Notes: a model not told the origin generated them from the sequence alone. 64,000 nt of DNA from Halicephalobus mephisto (GCA_009193035.1 SWDT01000101.1:210985-274984); one strand, 5' to 3'. Counted from the first letter of the stretch, positions 9,350 through 20,734 are shown. Numbers and translations are program-made.

Positions 9350-11922
9350 ATGAATTCCACCCGAGATGGAGACTGCTCTTCTGCTGAGGAGATTTCCAGG
9401 AACCCCACTGTGATGGCTGCTCACTCCTCGATCATTTTGTGCAACTCTTGTTCGTTGGTGCTCCTCGGGGTTTACATGGTGGTCCAGCTGCGGTCGAAGG
9501 AGGTGCATCTGAACGTCCGTGCCCTGAGGGTGAACATCTCCGTGGGGATAATGCTGAGGAACCTATTCACTCTCTACCGATCTGGAAGTCACTTATTTGC
9601 TGCATTCACTGTAAGTCCACAACCTCTGAAAATTACTTACACATTCATTTCTTGTTATAACCTTGTATAAAAAAATTAAATTTAACAAATAATCTTTTCA
9701 CCTTAAAAAGTGCATAATTAGCTTGGATACAAAAATTAAATTATTTTATTTGTATCAAAATGACTTTTCTGAAATTTCCCCTTAGGTAATTGAGATTAAA
9801 AACTAATAAATGAAAAAACATTGAGTGTGGCATGAATAATGTTTAGAAAGCCTTTAATTTCGTAATCAAAGAGTAAATCAAACGGTTCTTGGCAGTACTG
9901 TAATTTCTTCATTCAACACTTTTCTTAATTTGTTAGTTTTGGAAGGAAATATAACATTGTCTGACACGAATGATTATTTATCTGTTGGCTATGAAATTAG
10001 TTACGTATTTTTATTTATCTTTTGAATATGGACTTGCAGAAGAAATGCACCTACTCAAAACGGTTTTCTGGAACGAAATATACAATCGAACTTGGATATA
10101 AGATACCCCTTTGGGACTGAGTAAAGCGTATGTTATAAGAAAGGATATATTATAACGGGGGTAAATTTAAAGACAGACTAACCAAACTGACTCACACTAT
10201 ATGCTATAACAAGAGATATATTATAACGGGAATATCTTATATTTAAGTTCTACTGTATTACAATTCCAAAATAAACTTGTTTTATTTCCATTTTGATGAT
10301 AGTATTACACTCGAATTTGAATATAAGATACCTCCCTTGGGAACGACCAAAGCGTATCTTTAATAAAGGATATATTATAGCGGGGTAAATTTGAAAGCAG
10401 ACTAACCAAACACACTCAAACCGTATGCTATAACAAGAGATATGTTATAGCGGGGGTATCTTATATCCAAGTTCTACTGTATATCATTTTGTAGCTCTTA
10501 AAATACTAATTTCCAATATGTATTTCATTTTCGCCACACAGTGTTCTAAAACGAGATAATCTGGAAAATCTCTATTACCTTTCCTGATAGTTGTAATTGT
10601 TTTTCTGAAAAACCAATTAAGCAGCTGTAAGCAACGAAAAAATATACCTAATTACGGAAAACAATAATTAAAATTGACTAAGTTAAAAATGAACGTTTCT
10701 AAAATGGAGTCGATAAACCTCAGCGAAAATGCAGGAAAATATATTTTTTCTAATTTTGATATATAAATTTTCACAAATTTATTCTATTTTCTCACTTTGC
10801 AAAAATTAAATGCGGGCTTTCAAAATCTACTTTATAAACTACAAAACCAACTTCAACTTATTTCAAAAGACCGTTTTCTTTGTTTGCCACTGATTTTTAA
10901 GAAATCCAGCACTAAATAAGTTAGAATTATTTACTTTCTATTTTGTTTTTGTAAACAATTATATTTCTGTTTTCAATTTAAGATAGGAGTAAAATTAATT
11001 TCGAAAGCTACAGTATATCTTATAGGTGTCAGATCCCTGTTCGTTCCGAGTGGATAAACGTTCCTGTTCCATCGAGTCCATCATCGGTCGGCAGCCCCTT
11101 TCTGCAGCCATGATCGGATTAGATATATCTACAGTCGAAAGGTTAGCAGCTACAATATTCTACAAAAAGTACGAAACATTCAACAGTATATTCGTAACTG
11201 TACTAATTTGCGCTATTCCGTGGATTTACATCATCGTCATATCCGCCCCGTCAATAATCAAAAACTTCTCTGCTCCTAGTGAATTACTAGATTACTGTAA
11301 TCCCTTGAATTCCGCTGGGATAAATTTCACAGCAGCGTTGTCTATGACTTTCATCAGTACCGCAGCCGCAATTCTTATCACGATCGGGCTATATTTCGTA
11401 AACCGGGAATTTAAAAATTTTCGAAAACGCAATTCGAAAAATTCACTGAAGCACAATTATCTGTCTGAAGAATTCCAAAGAAGGGAAAATGTCCAAATCA
11501 CGAAGGAGATCGCCTTCCAGATGACCGGACTTATGATAGCGTTCTTGACTACTTTTTATGTTGGTTACAGAATCAGCTGGGCCCTGGTGAACAAGGAGTT
11601 CAAAAGTATGGTGGATTTCGTAGCTACACAGGTGAGGGAGAAAAACTGATTTTTACTTTGCAAAACCAAATTTCCCCAGATTATTAGACAATTTTTCCTC
11701 TGTTTACAGTAGTTGATTTTTCAGGAGTTCTCCACCTTGGTGTTCGGTATTTACGGTGTAATGCATCCGATTCTGGGTGTAGGGACGAACGGGGAGCAGA
11801 GGAAACGGTTCATCCAGATCCTGACTTTGAACCGTTGCTCCAGAATGTCCAGGAGTTCTCATGTAGCTCCATTGCCCACTCAAGAGGACTATTTCAAATT
11901 CTATTCTTCTCAATGGAACTGA
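9350..11922 (+). CDS. Serpentine chemoreceptor copy 2 (Sra superfamily, Srab-like)
   Basis: Exons are 9350-9610, 11026-11631 and 11725-11922, all phase 0, for 354 aa. The domain signs are as in copy 1: a C-S-S-A-E-E-I start, V-H-L-N-V-R-A-L, S-D-P-C-S-F-R-V, and E-R-L-A-A-T-I-F-Y-K-K-Y-E. It is three residues shorter than copies 1 and 4 in the loop before TM6 (REFKNFRKRNSKN instead of RKFKKFKSFRKSNPKN). Its last intron (GTGAGGGAG to GATTTTTCAG) and last exon match copy 4, not copies 1 and 3. Exon 1 differs from the other copies by only a few bases. Intron 1 (1.4 kb) holds two family C repeats. The frame is open from start to stop, so it is probably functional. Confidence 0.78.
10078..10486. 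repeat. Repeat family C, two units with shared spacer
   Basis: Two units of about 180 bp (10078-10260 and 10304-10486). Each begins with GAACTTGGATATAAGATACC or GAATTTGAATATAAGATACC and ends with its inverse, ATCTTATATCCAAGTTCTAC, with ACAGACTAACCAAAC in the middle. They are separated by a ~45-bp spacer containing TTCCATTTTGATGATAGTA. The same pair with the same spacer occurs inverted at 40757-41145. It lies inside intron 1 of receptor copy 2. Confidence 0.75.
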
Positions 11923-12659
11923 TGATTCTTTAACTTCATTTTTATATTAAAATAGAAAATTATATTTTTTCTATTTCTAATTTAAGTAGTTTTTAGTTTT
12001 ATATAAACGATTTTCTGAAAAGATCGAACACTAAAAACAATTGTGATTAATAAGTTGCTTAGATTAGTTTGAAATTTTATATAATGGATAATAGTGATGT
12101 ATGATGACAAAAATGAGAATCTGCTTCTCCATTACAATGACCTAATAAACAAAGTCAAAAATCAATTTTGATCTGTGTAACAACTCATCACACCCAAAAA
12201 AACATAAATTTTGGTCCTCTAACAATTGCGAATTATTATAAAAATAACATAATTGTTACTATTTTTATGAATATTTGACATTTGTGACGAAAATTGCAAT
12301 TTAATAATAATGGTTTACATTTGTTAGTAAGTCGAAAATTACGCTTTTTTACATCACTATCCAAATTTTCAAATCAATTCGCAAAACTTGGTAATTCCAG
12401 TTCCTTCTGGCATTCGGTATTTTTAAACAACTTTTTACAAAAAGTAATCAGTTTTTCTAAAATTTAGTAAATATTTTCAACATTTTACAAATTTCATAAA
12501 AAGTTAGGCATTACATTTCCGGTCTTAACTGGAGAATTCTAGAAATTCATGTTTAGATAAGTTTCATATCCTTTCGTAACGTTTATAATATTAGTCAATT
12601 AATTTCTACAATGACTTATAATTAGTTTTAGAGATAATATTCTTTTTCCTCCTGTAGGC
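11923..12659. other. Intergenic region between receptor copies 2 and 3
   Basis: No coding sequence. It contains one family B repeat (12189-12350); the rest is AT-rich and unassigned. Confidence 0.6.
12189..12350. repeat. Repeat family B copy (diverged ends)
   Basis: About 160 bp with a central TTTGTGACGAAAATTGCAAT and ends CCAAAAAAACATAAATTTTG and AAAATTACGCTTTTTT. It is related to the better preserved copies at 13701-13860 and 34921-35076. Confidence 0.6.
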
Positions 12660-12754
12660 AACTCGAAGTTCTCCGCCCCTTTCGAAACTTGTGAGATAAC
12701 TCTGTTTGTAACTGGGTAACCTTAGACATATTTGTCTATTTTTGTTTCCTGAAC
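12660..12754 (+). promoter_or_regulatory. Conserved upstream box of receptor copy 3
   Basis: This is the same conserved block as in copy 2 (AGTTCTCCGCC, CGAAACTTGTGAGATAACTC, AACTGGGTAACCTTAGACAT), directly before the ATG. Confidence 0.5.
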
Positions 12755-13119
12755 ATGAATTCCACCCGAGATGGAGGCTGCTCTTCTGCTGAGGAGATTT
12801 CCAGGAACCCCACTGTGATGGCTGCTCACTCCTCGATCATCTTGTGCAACTCTTGTTCGTTGGTGCTCCTCGGGGTTTACATGGTGGTCCAGCTGCGGTC
12901 GAAGGAGGTGCATCTGAACGTCCGTGCCCTGAGGGTGAACATCTCCGTGGGGATAATGCTGAGGAACCTATTCACTCTCTACCGATCTGGAAGTCACTTA
13001 TTTGCTGCATTCACTGTAAGTCCACAACCTCTGAAAATTACTTACACGTTCATTTCTCGTTATAACCTTGTATAAAAAAAAAGAAATTAAGTTAATAATA
13101 CTTCCGTCTAAAATTAACT

Positions 13120-13530
13120 AGGTTAAAAAGTCAACCCACAAATAAAGTTTAAAATTTCATTATTCGCGTCAAGACCACTCTTACGAAATATCACTTCATA
13201 TAATGCAGGTGATAGCCCGCAAGCTGCTTGTAGGCTAAGAAGCGAAGCCCTTTGCATATCTCTCATTAGAGGCCCGGTTGACCAAAAACATGCTAGATGA
13301 TAAGAAGAATCCAAGGTCCTAGGAACGGAAAGCTCGCACCCACCGAAGGATGAGTTGGATCAAAGGTACAAGGAAGTTTAACTTTGGTGTTATTGTTGAA
13401 CTTTGAATGTGCGATATGGGAATAAATAGAAATAGAAATAATGCAGATGAAAACTAATAAGTTAAATAATACTAGTCTTGTTGCAAATAATGTGTAATTA
13501 ATTTTCCAATCATTAACTCGGTTAGTCATC
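13120..13530 (-). other. Unexplained less AT-rich insert in intron 1 of copy 3
   Basis: This stretch has more G and C than the surrounding intron and two overlapping open minus-strand segments (13529-13293 and 13314-13123) in different frames. They encode stretches such as LPCTFDPTHPSVGASFP and LQAACGLSPALYEVIF. It is absent from the introns of the other three receptor copies. It may be a fragment of a retroelement or a processed gene piece, but no family is recognised. Confidence 0.35.
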
Positions 13531-13700
13531 TATTGGATAAATTTCTCGAAAATTAAAGTTTTTCTGCAAATAATTTTCTTTTTTCAAAACATTTTAAATT
13601 TCGCTCCAGATACTGATGATTTTTGGTTTCTTAAGAAATTAAATATTGTGTAAAACTTAAGTTTTTATTTTCATTTTTATTTTCGTAAACAATTACATTT

Positions 13701-13860
13701 ACACAAAAAACGTAACTTTTAGGTCTGTAACAATTGCAATCTGTGAAGAAAATGTGGCACAATCGTCATATTTTTTATAAATATTGGACATTTGTCACGA
13801 GAATTGCAATAGTGACTATTTGCATTTCTTACTAGGCCAAAAGTTACGTTTTTTGTGTGT
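13701..13860. repeat. Repeat family B, near-perfect terminal inverted repeats
   Basis: A 160-bp element. It starts ACACAAAAAACGTAACTTTT and ends AAAAGTTACGTTTTTTGTGT, a nearly perfect inverted repeat of 20 bp. The centre carries TTTGTCACGAGAATTGCAAT. It is a non-autonomous MITE-like element and the type copy of the family in this window. Confidence 0.8.
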
Positions 13861-14825
13861 ATGTTTTTAATATAAGATATAAATTAAATTAATTTCGAAA
13901 GCTACAGTATATTCTATAGGCGTCAGACCCGTGTTCGTTCCGAGTGGATAAACGTTCCTGTTCCATCGAATCCTCATCGGTCGACAGCCCCTCTTCGCAG
14001 CCATGATCGGATTAGATATATCTACAGTCGAAAGGTTAGCAGCTACAATATTCTACAAAAAATACGAACAATTCGACAGTATATTCGTAACTGCATTAAT
14101 TTGTGCTATTCCGTGGATTTACGTCATCATAACATCCACTCCAACTTTCATCCGAAGTTTCTCCGTCCCTAGTGAATTGTTAGATTATTGTAGTTCCCTA
14201 AATTCCATTGGAATACACTTCTTCACGATGTTGTCCACTATCTTCATGGGTACTGTAGCCGCAATTTTCATCACGATCGGATTGTATTTTGTAAATCGGA
14301 AATTTAAGAAATTTAAAAGCTTCCGAAAAAGTAATCCGAAAAACCTATTGAAGCCCAATTACCTGTCTGAAGAATTCCAAAGAAGAGAAAACGTCCAAAC
14401 GACGAAGGAGATCGCCTTCCAGATGATCGGATTCATGATAGCTTACTTTATCACTCTTTACATCACATATAGAATCAGCTGGGCTCAGAACGATAAAGAA
14501 TTCAAAAGTATGGTGGATTTCGTTGCCACAAAGGTAAGAAAGAAAACCGAATTTCTGTCAAAAGCGTGCTTTAATACGGATTTCCCTTTCTACAAGTTTT
14601 CTCATTTAGAGTGATCTATGTTTTCAGGAGTTCTCGAGCCTGGTTTTCCCTATTTACGGTATGATTCATCCGATTCTGGGTGTAGGGACGAACAGAGAGC
14701 AGAGGAAACGGTTCATCCAGATCCTGACTTTGAACCGTTGCTCCAGAATGTCCAGGAGTTCTCATGTAGCTCCATTGCCCACTCAAGAGGACTACTTTAA
14801 ATTCTATTCTTCTCAATGGAAGTAA

Positions 14826-15951
14826 AATTTTTATTTTTTTCGTTTCTTGTTCAAATAATCCTTTGTTTTATATAAACGGTTGTCTCAAAGGACCCAATGT
14901 TTAGACTGACTGGAATTATCAAGTTGCTTAGATTAATCTGAAATCTTCTACAATGGTGGTGAGTTATTACAGAGATGAAAGTTCTGATTTTCGTTCGCTT
15001 ATTAACTCATGCCGTATTAAGTTCACATAATATCTTGATAAAAACGGATGCTACTGGTTTGTCCTGATGTTAGTAGAATCGTTCTGTTATTACTTGCTGA
15101 TATACAAAGTAGGAAGTTTATTCGTTGGAATTAATAAAGATCCAGATGCAGCAAATTCAGAAATAGATATGATTTAACGTTATTTCACCATCATTTCCAC
15201 AGTTTTGAAAAAAGTTATTGATATTCATGTATGAGAAAATTTAGGAACTACTTCAAGACAGATTTGAACGAAATCAGAGGTTGACAAACTTTGAGCGTTA
15301 CAAAGTGGAGAGTTGAGAAAAGTTGTTGTTCGAAATGTTTCTTTATTACTTTATTCCGAACGCGAATCTCAAACTTGGGTAATTAGACCGTTGTAAACGC
15401 GTTATAAAATACAAAAGCAACACGATCGGTAAATCTTTGTTAAGATTGTTAGCAGTCTCTCTGGATCAATGGTGTTATCGCCGTTCCGATCAGTTGTGTT
15501 AAAATTAAAAACAAGTTCATAATCACATGATGTTTCAAGTTAAATACTCTTCAACTTGGAAGCCATCTCTGCAATCGGTTCTTTTGGGTCCTGCAGTGAA
15601 ATCAAACATGTCTGGTTTTCTGAAGAGATTCTATGAAATTCATACAGTACGTGGCAATGAGTAAAATGAAAAACGAATTTCCATTCGTGAAATAAGTTAT
15701 TACTACTATATACAAAGGGCATACATTAAAACAACTCTAATTTATCGGGTATATTGTATGTAATAAATTAATACATTGCACACTATATATCAATATCAAC
15801 TTAATGTATCGATGTATTAAATATGATAAATTGATATTACATATTATTTCCAATTCTCGGCTCTGTCAGAAAATCATTTGTATAAAACTAAAAACTACCC
15901 AAACAAAGTGCCGAATTTTTATTTTAATATAAGAATGAATTTATAAAGCCA
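14826..15951. other. Intergenic region between convergent receptor copies 3 and 4
   Basis: No gene. It holds a dispersed repeat at about 15325-15505, containing CTCAAACTTGGGTAATTAGA and TTATCGCCGTTCCGATCA, that recurs at 29808-29990 and in part at 62027-62050. It also holds a short family A copy at about 15715-15860. The rest is AT-rich and unassigned. Confidence 0.6.
15325..15505 (+). repeat. Dispersed repeat with TCAAACTTGGGTAATTAGAC
   Basis: About 180 bp, closely matched at 29808-29990. Both contain GTTCGAAATGTT, TTGTAAACGCGTTATAAAAT, AGCAGTCTCTCT and GTTATCGCCGTTCCGATCA. A third locus (62027-62050) shares only the CTCAAACTTGGGTAATTA core. It could be a solo LTR or a MITE; the ends are not clear. 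Confidence 0.5.
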
Positions 15952-18413
15952 TCAGTTCCATTGAGAAGAATAGAATTTGAAATAGTCCTCTTGAGTGGGC
16001 AACGGAGCTACATGAGAACTCCTGGACATTCTGGAGCAACGGTTCAAAGTCAGGATCTGGATGAACCGTTTCCTCTGCTCCCCGTTCGTCCCTACACCCA
16101 GAATCGGATGCATTACACCGTAAATACCGAACACCAAGGTGGAGAACTCCTGAAAAATCAACTACTGTAAACAGAGGAAAAATTGTCTAATAATCTGGGG
16201 AAATTTGGTTTCGTAAAGTAAAAATCAGTTTTTCTCCCTCACCTGTGTAGCTACGAAATCCACCATACTTTTGAATTCCTTGTTCTTCAGAGCCCAGCTG
16301 ATTCTGTATGCAAGATACATAGTGATCAAGTAAGCCATCATGAATGCAATCATCTGGAAGGCAATCTCCTTCGTCGTTTGGACGTTTTCTCTTCTTTGGA
16401 ATTCTTCAGACAGATAATTGGGCTTCAATAGGTTTTTCGGATTACTTTTTCGGAAGCTCTTAAATTTCTTAAATTTCCGATTTACAAAATACAATCCAAT
16501 CGTGATGAAAATCGCGGCTACACTGCCCATGAAGATCGCGGATATCATCGTTAGGAAGTGTATTCCAATGGAATTTAGGGGGTTACAGTAGTCTAGTAAT
16601 TCAGTCGAAATAAAGAAGGCTTTGACGATAGCTGGAGCAGATGTGGCGGTGACGTAAATCCACGGAATAGTGCAAATCAAGAAAGCCACAAATTTGCTAT
16701 TGATTTTTTCGTATTTTTTGTAGAATACTGTAGCCACTAATCTTTCGACTGTAGATACATCTAATCCTATCATGGCTATGTTGATTGGCTGACGACCGAC
16801 GGTGGATTGTACAAAACAAAAACGTTTTTCGACTCGGAACGAACACGGGTCTGATATCTGAAAGGTACACTGTAACTTTCGAAATTAAGTTCTATTTTGA
16901 ATGAAAACATAATTGTTTAAGAACATGAAACAGGAATAAACGATTTGCGTTTATATGTACACAAGTTTTCTGAAATCAGGTTTAACTGAATGGAATCAAC
17001 ACGTCAGAGCTCCTGACCACAGTTTTCACGTTATTTAACTGAGTGTAATCGATGGAAAGATTATATTCCAAGAGAAGATTGATTCTAACTGATTGTAACC
17101 AGCATGTTTGAACTATGTTTATTTCCAGTTAAAAAAGTATTAATACGTCGATTATACTCAGTTAGAATCAGTCTTCTGTTGGAATATGATCTTTCCATCG
17201 ATTACACTCAGTTAAATAATGTGAAAACTGTGGTCAGGGATTTTCACGTGTTGATTGCATTCAGTTAAACCTGGTTTCAGAAAACCTGTGTAGTGTTGGG
17301 ACAGAAACTACACTAAAAAGAAGGAACATAAAATGGTACCCTGAATAGCAGGGAATGTGGAATATCGTAGGACACGAGGAGACCCTTGGTTGTCTTGTGT
17401 GAGACATATAATTATTGTTTGTGTCTTATTGTTGAGTAAAGATTAGTGATATTTTTTCTGTTTCTGTCCTAACAAATAGGAAATTTAATTTCATAGAAAA
17501 TTACTCGCCAATTTCATAGTTGAAAAATATATCAAAGATCACTAGTGTGAGAACTAGAATTTAAAACTTATTTTGAGGAAATAAAAATTAAATAAAATTA
17601 GATTTGAAAACATTGGTCTTCACCAGAGTTTTCGTGTTTTCGAAGTTCTCAATTTTTGAATTCGAATTAATTCAAAATTGGTTTGAAAACCGACAATCTG
17701 GTCCTGATGCGAAAAACCATCGAAAAAATCACAAAGTTCATCATCGAAAAATAAATTCAGAATTATCCGTTTTAGAACCAAAGTTTTTTAATTTAATAAT
17801 TTTCGACATATTATCCAAGAAGATGTTTCAAAAAACAGTCCTGAAACGAATAATGTTATTTTTTTTTTGAGAATTTATTTTTTAACTTTTTTAACTTGAA
17901 GAAAATTATTAATTTCAATTTTTTTCCTTGTATGCAAGATTATTGTTGCAGTTCCTGGGTTGGTCTTCGATAGTAGGGAAAGATAGAAATCATAAATAAT
18001 AAGAATCACAGATAGTAACAAAATTTATATAAAAAATTAGAATACAAAGTAAACAATATCAATGTGACGCTCGCTTTCTTACGGTAGATCGTATATGAAC
18101 AATTATAACAAGAAATGAACGTGTAAATAATTTTCAGAACTTGTGGACTTACAGTGAATGCAGCAAATAAGTGACTTCCAGATCGGTAGAGAGTGAATAG
18201 GTTCCTCAGCATTATCCCCACGGAGATGTTCACCCTCAGGGCACGGACATTCAGATGCACCTCCTTCGACCGCAGCTGGACCACCATGTAAACCCCGAGG
18301 AGCACCAACGAACAAGAGTTGCACAAGATGATCGAGGAGTGAGCAGCCATCACAGTGGGGTTCCTGGAAATCTCCTCAGCAGAAGAGCAGTCTCCATCTC
18401 CAGTGGAATTCAT
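15952..18413 (-). CDS. Serpentine chemoreceptor copy 4 (Sra superfamily, Srab-like)
   Basis: Minus-strand exons are 18413-18153, 16857-16243 and 16149-15952, all phase 0, for 357 aa. The start of exon 2 is the most diverged of the four copies (I-S-D-P-C-S-F-R-V-E-K-R-F-C-F-V-Q-S-T-V), and TM3 reads V-E-R-L-V-A-T-V-F-Y-K-K-Y-E. The loop from NRKFKKFKSFRK to VQTTKEIAFQM is identical to copies 1 and 3. The last intron and exon match copy 2. The gene is thus a mosaic of two lineages, which points to gene conversion. The frame is intact. It converges on copy 3. Intron 1 (1.3 kb) contains a 143-bp-armed palindrome (16958-17293) and an inverted family E repeat. Confidence 0.78.
16958..17293. repeat. 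Long palindrome in intron 1 of receptor copy 4
   Basis: Arms 16958-17100 and 17152-17293 are inverted copies with few mismatches. TTTTCTGAAATCAGGTTTAA on the left answers CCTGGTTTCAGAAAAC on the right, and TCGATGGAAAGAT answers ATCTTTCCATCGA. The spacer is about 50 bp. The right arm abuts a family E repeat. Transcribed, it would form a long hairpin. Confidence 0.8.
17290..17480 (-). repeat. Repeat family E copy (inverted)
   Basis: Starts GTGTTGGGACAGAAACT and ends TTTCTGTCCTAACAA, giving inverted ends. It contains AGCAGGGAATGTGGAATA and GTTGTCTTGTGTGAGACATA, matching the inverse of 1690-1880 and 18783-18965. Confidence 0.7.
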
Positions 18414-18512
18414 GTTCAGGAAACAAAAATAGACAAATATGTCTAAGGTTACCCAGGTACAAACAGAGTTATCTCACAAGTTTCGCAAAGGCGGAGAACT
18501 TCGAGTTGCCTA
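18414..18512 (-). promoter_or_regulatory. Conserved upstream box of receptor copy 4
   Basis: The inverse of the copy 2 and 3 blocks: AGACAAATATGTCTAAGGTT, ACAAACAGAGTTATCTCACA and GTTTCGCAAAGGCGGAGAAC. Spacing to the ATG is the same as in the other copies. Confidence 0.5.
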
Positions 18513-18779
18513 TACTGTAAGAATTGATAGTCTCTAAAACTAATTATCATTTGTACATTTCATAACCTTACAGATAATTGCAATGTAGTAAATATCACCA
18601 AAGTTACATAAAGATATAAAACTATCTCGACACAAATTTTCAAAATTGCTTTAATCTGAATAACCTGAAATTTTTATGTTTACGCTGTTTCCTAATTTTC
18701 TGCAAGTACTCATTACATCCTGACATCACAGTTAAAAAGTACAAAAATACATGTACTTAAATTTCAAAAAATTTTATCA

Positions 18780-19025
18780 TAGTCAAGATAGAAACCAGAA
18801 GTACATTAATAGTCTTTACTGGAACAATAAGACACAGAGACAATTATATATCTCACACAAGACAACTGAAATCTCATTCATGACATACAGTATTCCACAT
18901 TCCCTGCTATTCAGGGTATCGTTTTATGTTCCCTCTTTTTGGTCCAGTTTCTGACCCAAGACTGACCAAATCAGGGCCTTCTAGACTGATCGAAATTAGC
19001 CGGGAAGCTTCTAGAAGGACCTGCA
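18780..19025 (+). repeat. Repeat family E copy
   Basis: Matches the desaturase-intron copy almost base for base over GATAGAAACCAGAAGTACAT through GACCAAATCAGGGCCTTC, to the shared block GCCGGGAAGCTTCTAGAAGG. Confidence 0.7.
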
Positions 19026-19489
19026 CTATCATAAAAAAATCAGCCTCAAAATTTAAATTTAAATTAATATAAAAGTTAAAATTAATATAAAAAAATTAAT
19101 AATTAAATTAACATAAAAAATTAAAATTAACATAAAAAAAATTAAAATTAACACGAAAATCGAACTTGCAGGTTGCGCGCAACAGTTGGGCAGACCGGCT
19201 ACTCTGTTGTTGTACGTAAATTTCTCAATTTAATTTTGAGGTCAATTTTTTGCAGACGTCGGTACCGTACTTTTTATCATGTTCTACAATCTTATATGTA
19301 GCCATGACCGTGCAAATTTCCCTAAGGCGACTTGTTTTGTTCGCGTTTTTTCGATTTAAAAAATAAATCATTTTTTCAACAAGTTTTATTTTTCTACGGT
19401 CCTAAAACGAAAAATCACAAAAATTCCCATTTACCATTTCTTCCAAAAAAATTCAGATTTATTTGGCAATTTTGCCAGTTTTGTCTGCA

Positions 19490-19770
19490 CGCGATTGGTC
19501 TAAGCTGGTCCTCGCACGAACAAACGTTCCTTTTTTCACTAATTCTACCAGTCAATTGTGCTTTTTGATGTTTGGCTAGTTTTTTGGAAATACTCAAAGC
19601 TGGTCTTTAAGCGAACAGGCATCCCTCTTTTAACCGATTTTCCTCGAATCAATTTTGTTTTGAAACTCTTTTGCCATTTTCTCCCCAAACAAATATTTCA
19701 AGCTGGTCCTTGCACGAACAAGTCTTCCTCTTTTAACCGATTTTTGAGTCAAACCCGACACCTCGGACAA
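19490..19770 (+). repeat. Three diverged ~105-bp units upstream of alh-6
   Basis: AAGCTGGTC followed by GCACGAACAA (or AAGCGAACAG) and a CTCTTTTAACCGATTTT block recur near 19502, 19607 and 19710. The middle and last copies are the most alike. No function is evident. Confidence 0.55.
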
Positions 19771-20084
19771 GTTTGTCGTCATCACAGCGTTGCTTGCTCG
19801 TTCAAATTCTAGTCCAGGGGCTCCCACGTGTAAGTTGTTAACCTTTGCTCAGTTTTTTAAACGATTTCGTTGATAATTATTTTTGATCAAAAATCGTTCA
19901 CTGAGCCCTTATCAGGTCCTTATTGTTGTTTATTTTCGTTGGCAATCTTCCAGGTGATTTATATTTGGGTATTTTCAAATTTAATCACGTTTTGCTCAGT
20001 TCTAGAAAAAAACAAAAAATCACAAACATTTTAGGTAATTTTCGATGTTTTTATTTTTCCGTTAATTTTATTGGAAAACAATAT

Positions 20085-20560
20085 GTGAATTCTGGATGGT
20101 TTTTGATTTTTTATGGATTTGGTTAAAAATTGATATATGAATTCTGGATAATTTTCGATTTTTTGTGAATTTTATTGAAAATTGATATATGAATTCTGGA
20201 TAATTTTCGATTTCTTGTGGATTTGGTTAAAAATTGATATATGAATTCTGGATAATTTTCGATTTTTTGTGGATTTTATTGAAAATTGATATGAATTTTG
20301 AGTAGTTTTTGCAATTTTTATCCTTTTATGAGTTTTTATTGAAAAACAATATTAATTCTAGATGATTTTTCGTTTTTTCGCGGATCTGTCAAAAAACGAC
20401 ATGGATTTTCGGTATTTTTCAATTTCCTCTTTTTCGTGGATTTTATGAAAATTAATATATAAATTCAAGATAATTTTTGGCATTTTTTGTTTTTTTATGA
20501 TTTTTATTGAAGAATAATATATGGACTTTGGGCAATTTTTCATTAATTTTTTGATTAAAA
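20085..20560 (+). repeat. About 65-bp tandem array upstream of alh-6
   Basis: Units of about 60-70 bp contain GAATTCTGGATAATTTTCGA, TTTTTTGTGGATTTT and AAAATTGATATAT. The first four are well preserved; those after 20280 decay progressively. Confidence 0.75.
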
Positions 20561-20734
20561 AATAGTTTATGAACTATGAGTGATTTTTTTCGTTGATTTT
20601 ATCGAAAAACGGTGAAAGGTCATTGAACATGCGTGTCTGAGTTTTTATGAGGACGAATTCGGAAGGCTGAACGAGTTTCGATCGATTTTAGTTTAGTGTT
20701 CCTAAAATTGGCGTGAAAAAATTTAAATTTGACG

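Larger units (their letters stand above)
12755..14825 (+). pseudogene. Serpentine chemoreceptor copy 3, frameshifted
   Basis: Exons correspond to 12755-13015, 13920-14533 and 14628-14825. The middle exon is 614 nt instead of the 615 nt seen in copies 1 and 4. One base is missing near 13972-13974 (GAATCCTCATCGG here, GAATCCCTCATCGG in copy 1), which brings a TGA into frame at 14004-14006, before TM3. Everything after that point is open in the expected frame and almost identical to copy 1, including the last intron and last exon. The lesion is therefore young, or a base-calling error in a short C run. If real, the allele is a pseudogene, although an internal ATG at 14003 restarts the frame. Intron 1 contains a 400-bp insert not seen in the other copies (about 13120-13530) and a family B repeat. 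Confidence 0.75.

Noticed and set aside
12722..12913. Antisense frames opposite receptor exon 1 (also near 7569, 9299, 18255)
   Set aside because: The same antisense shadow appears at every receptor copy because exon 1 is conserved. There are no splice or promoter signals on that strand.
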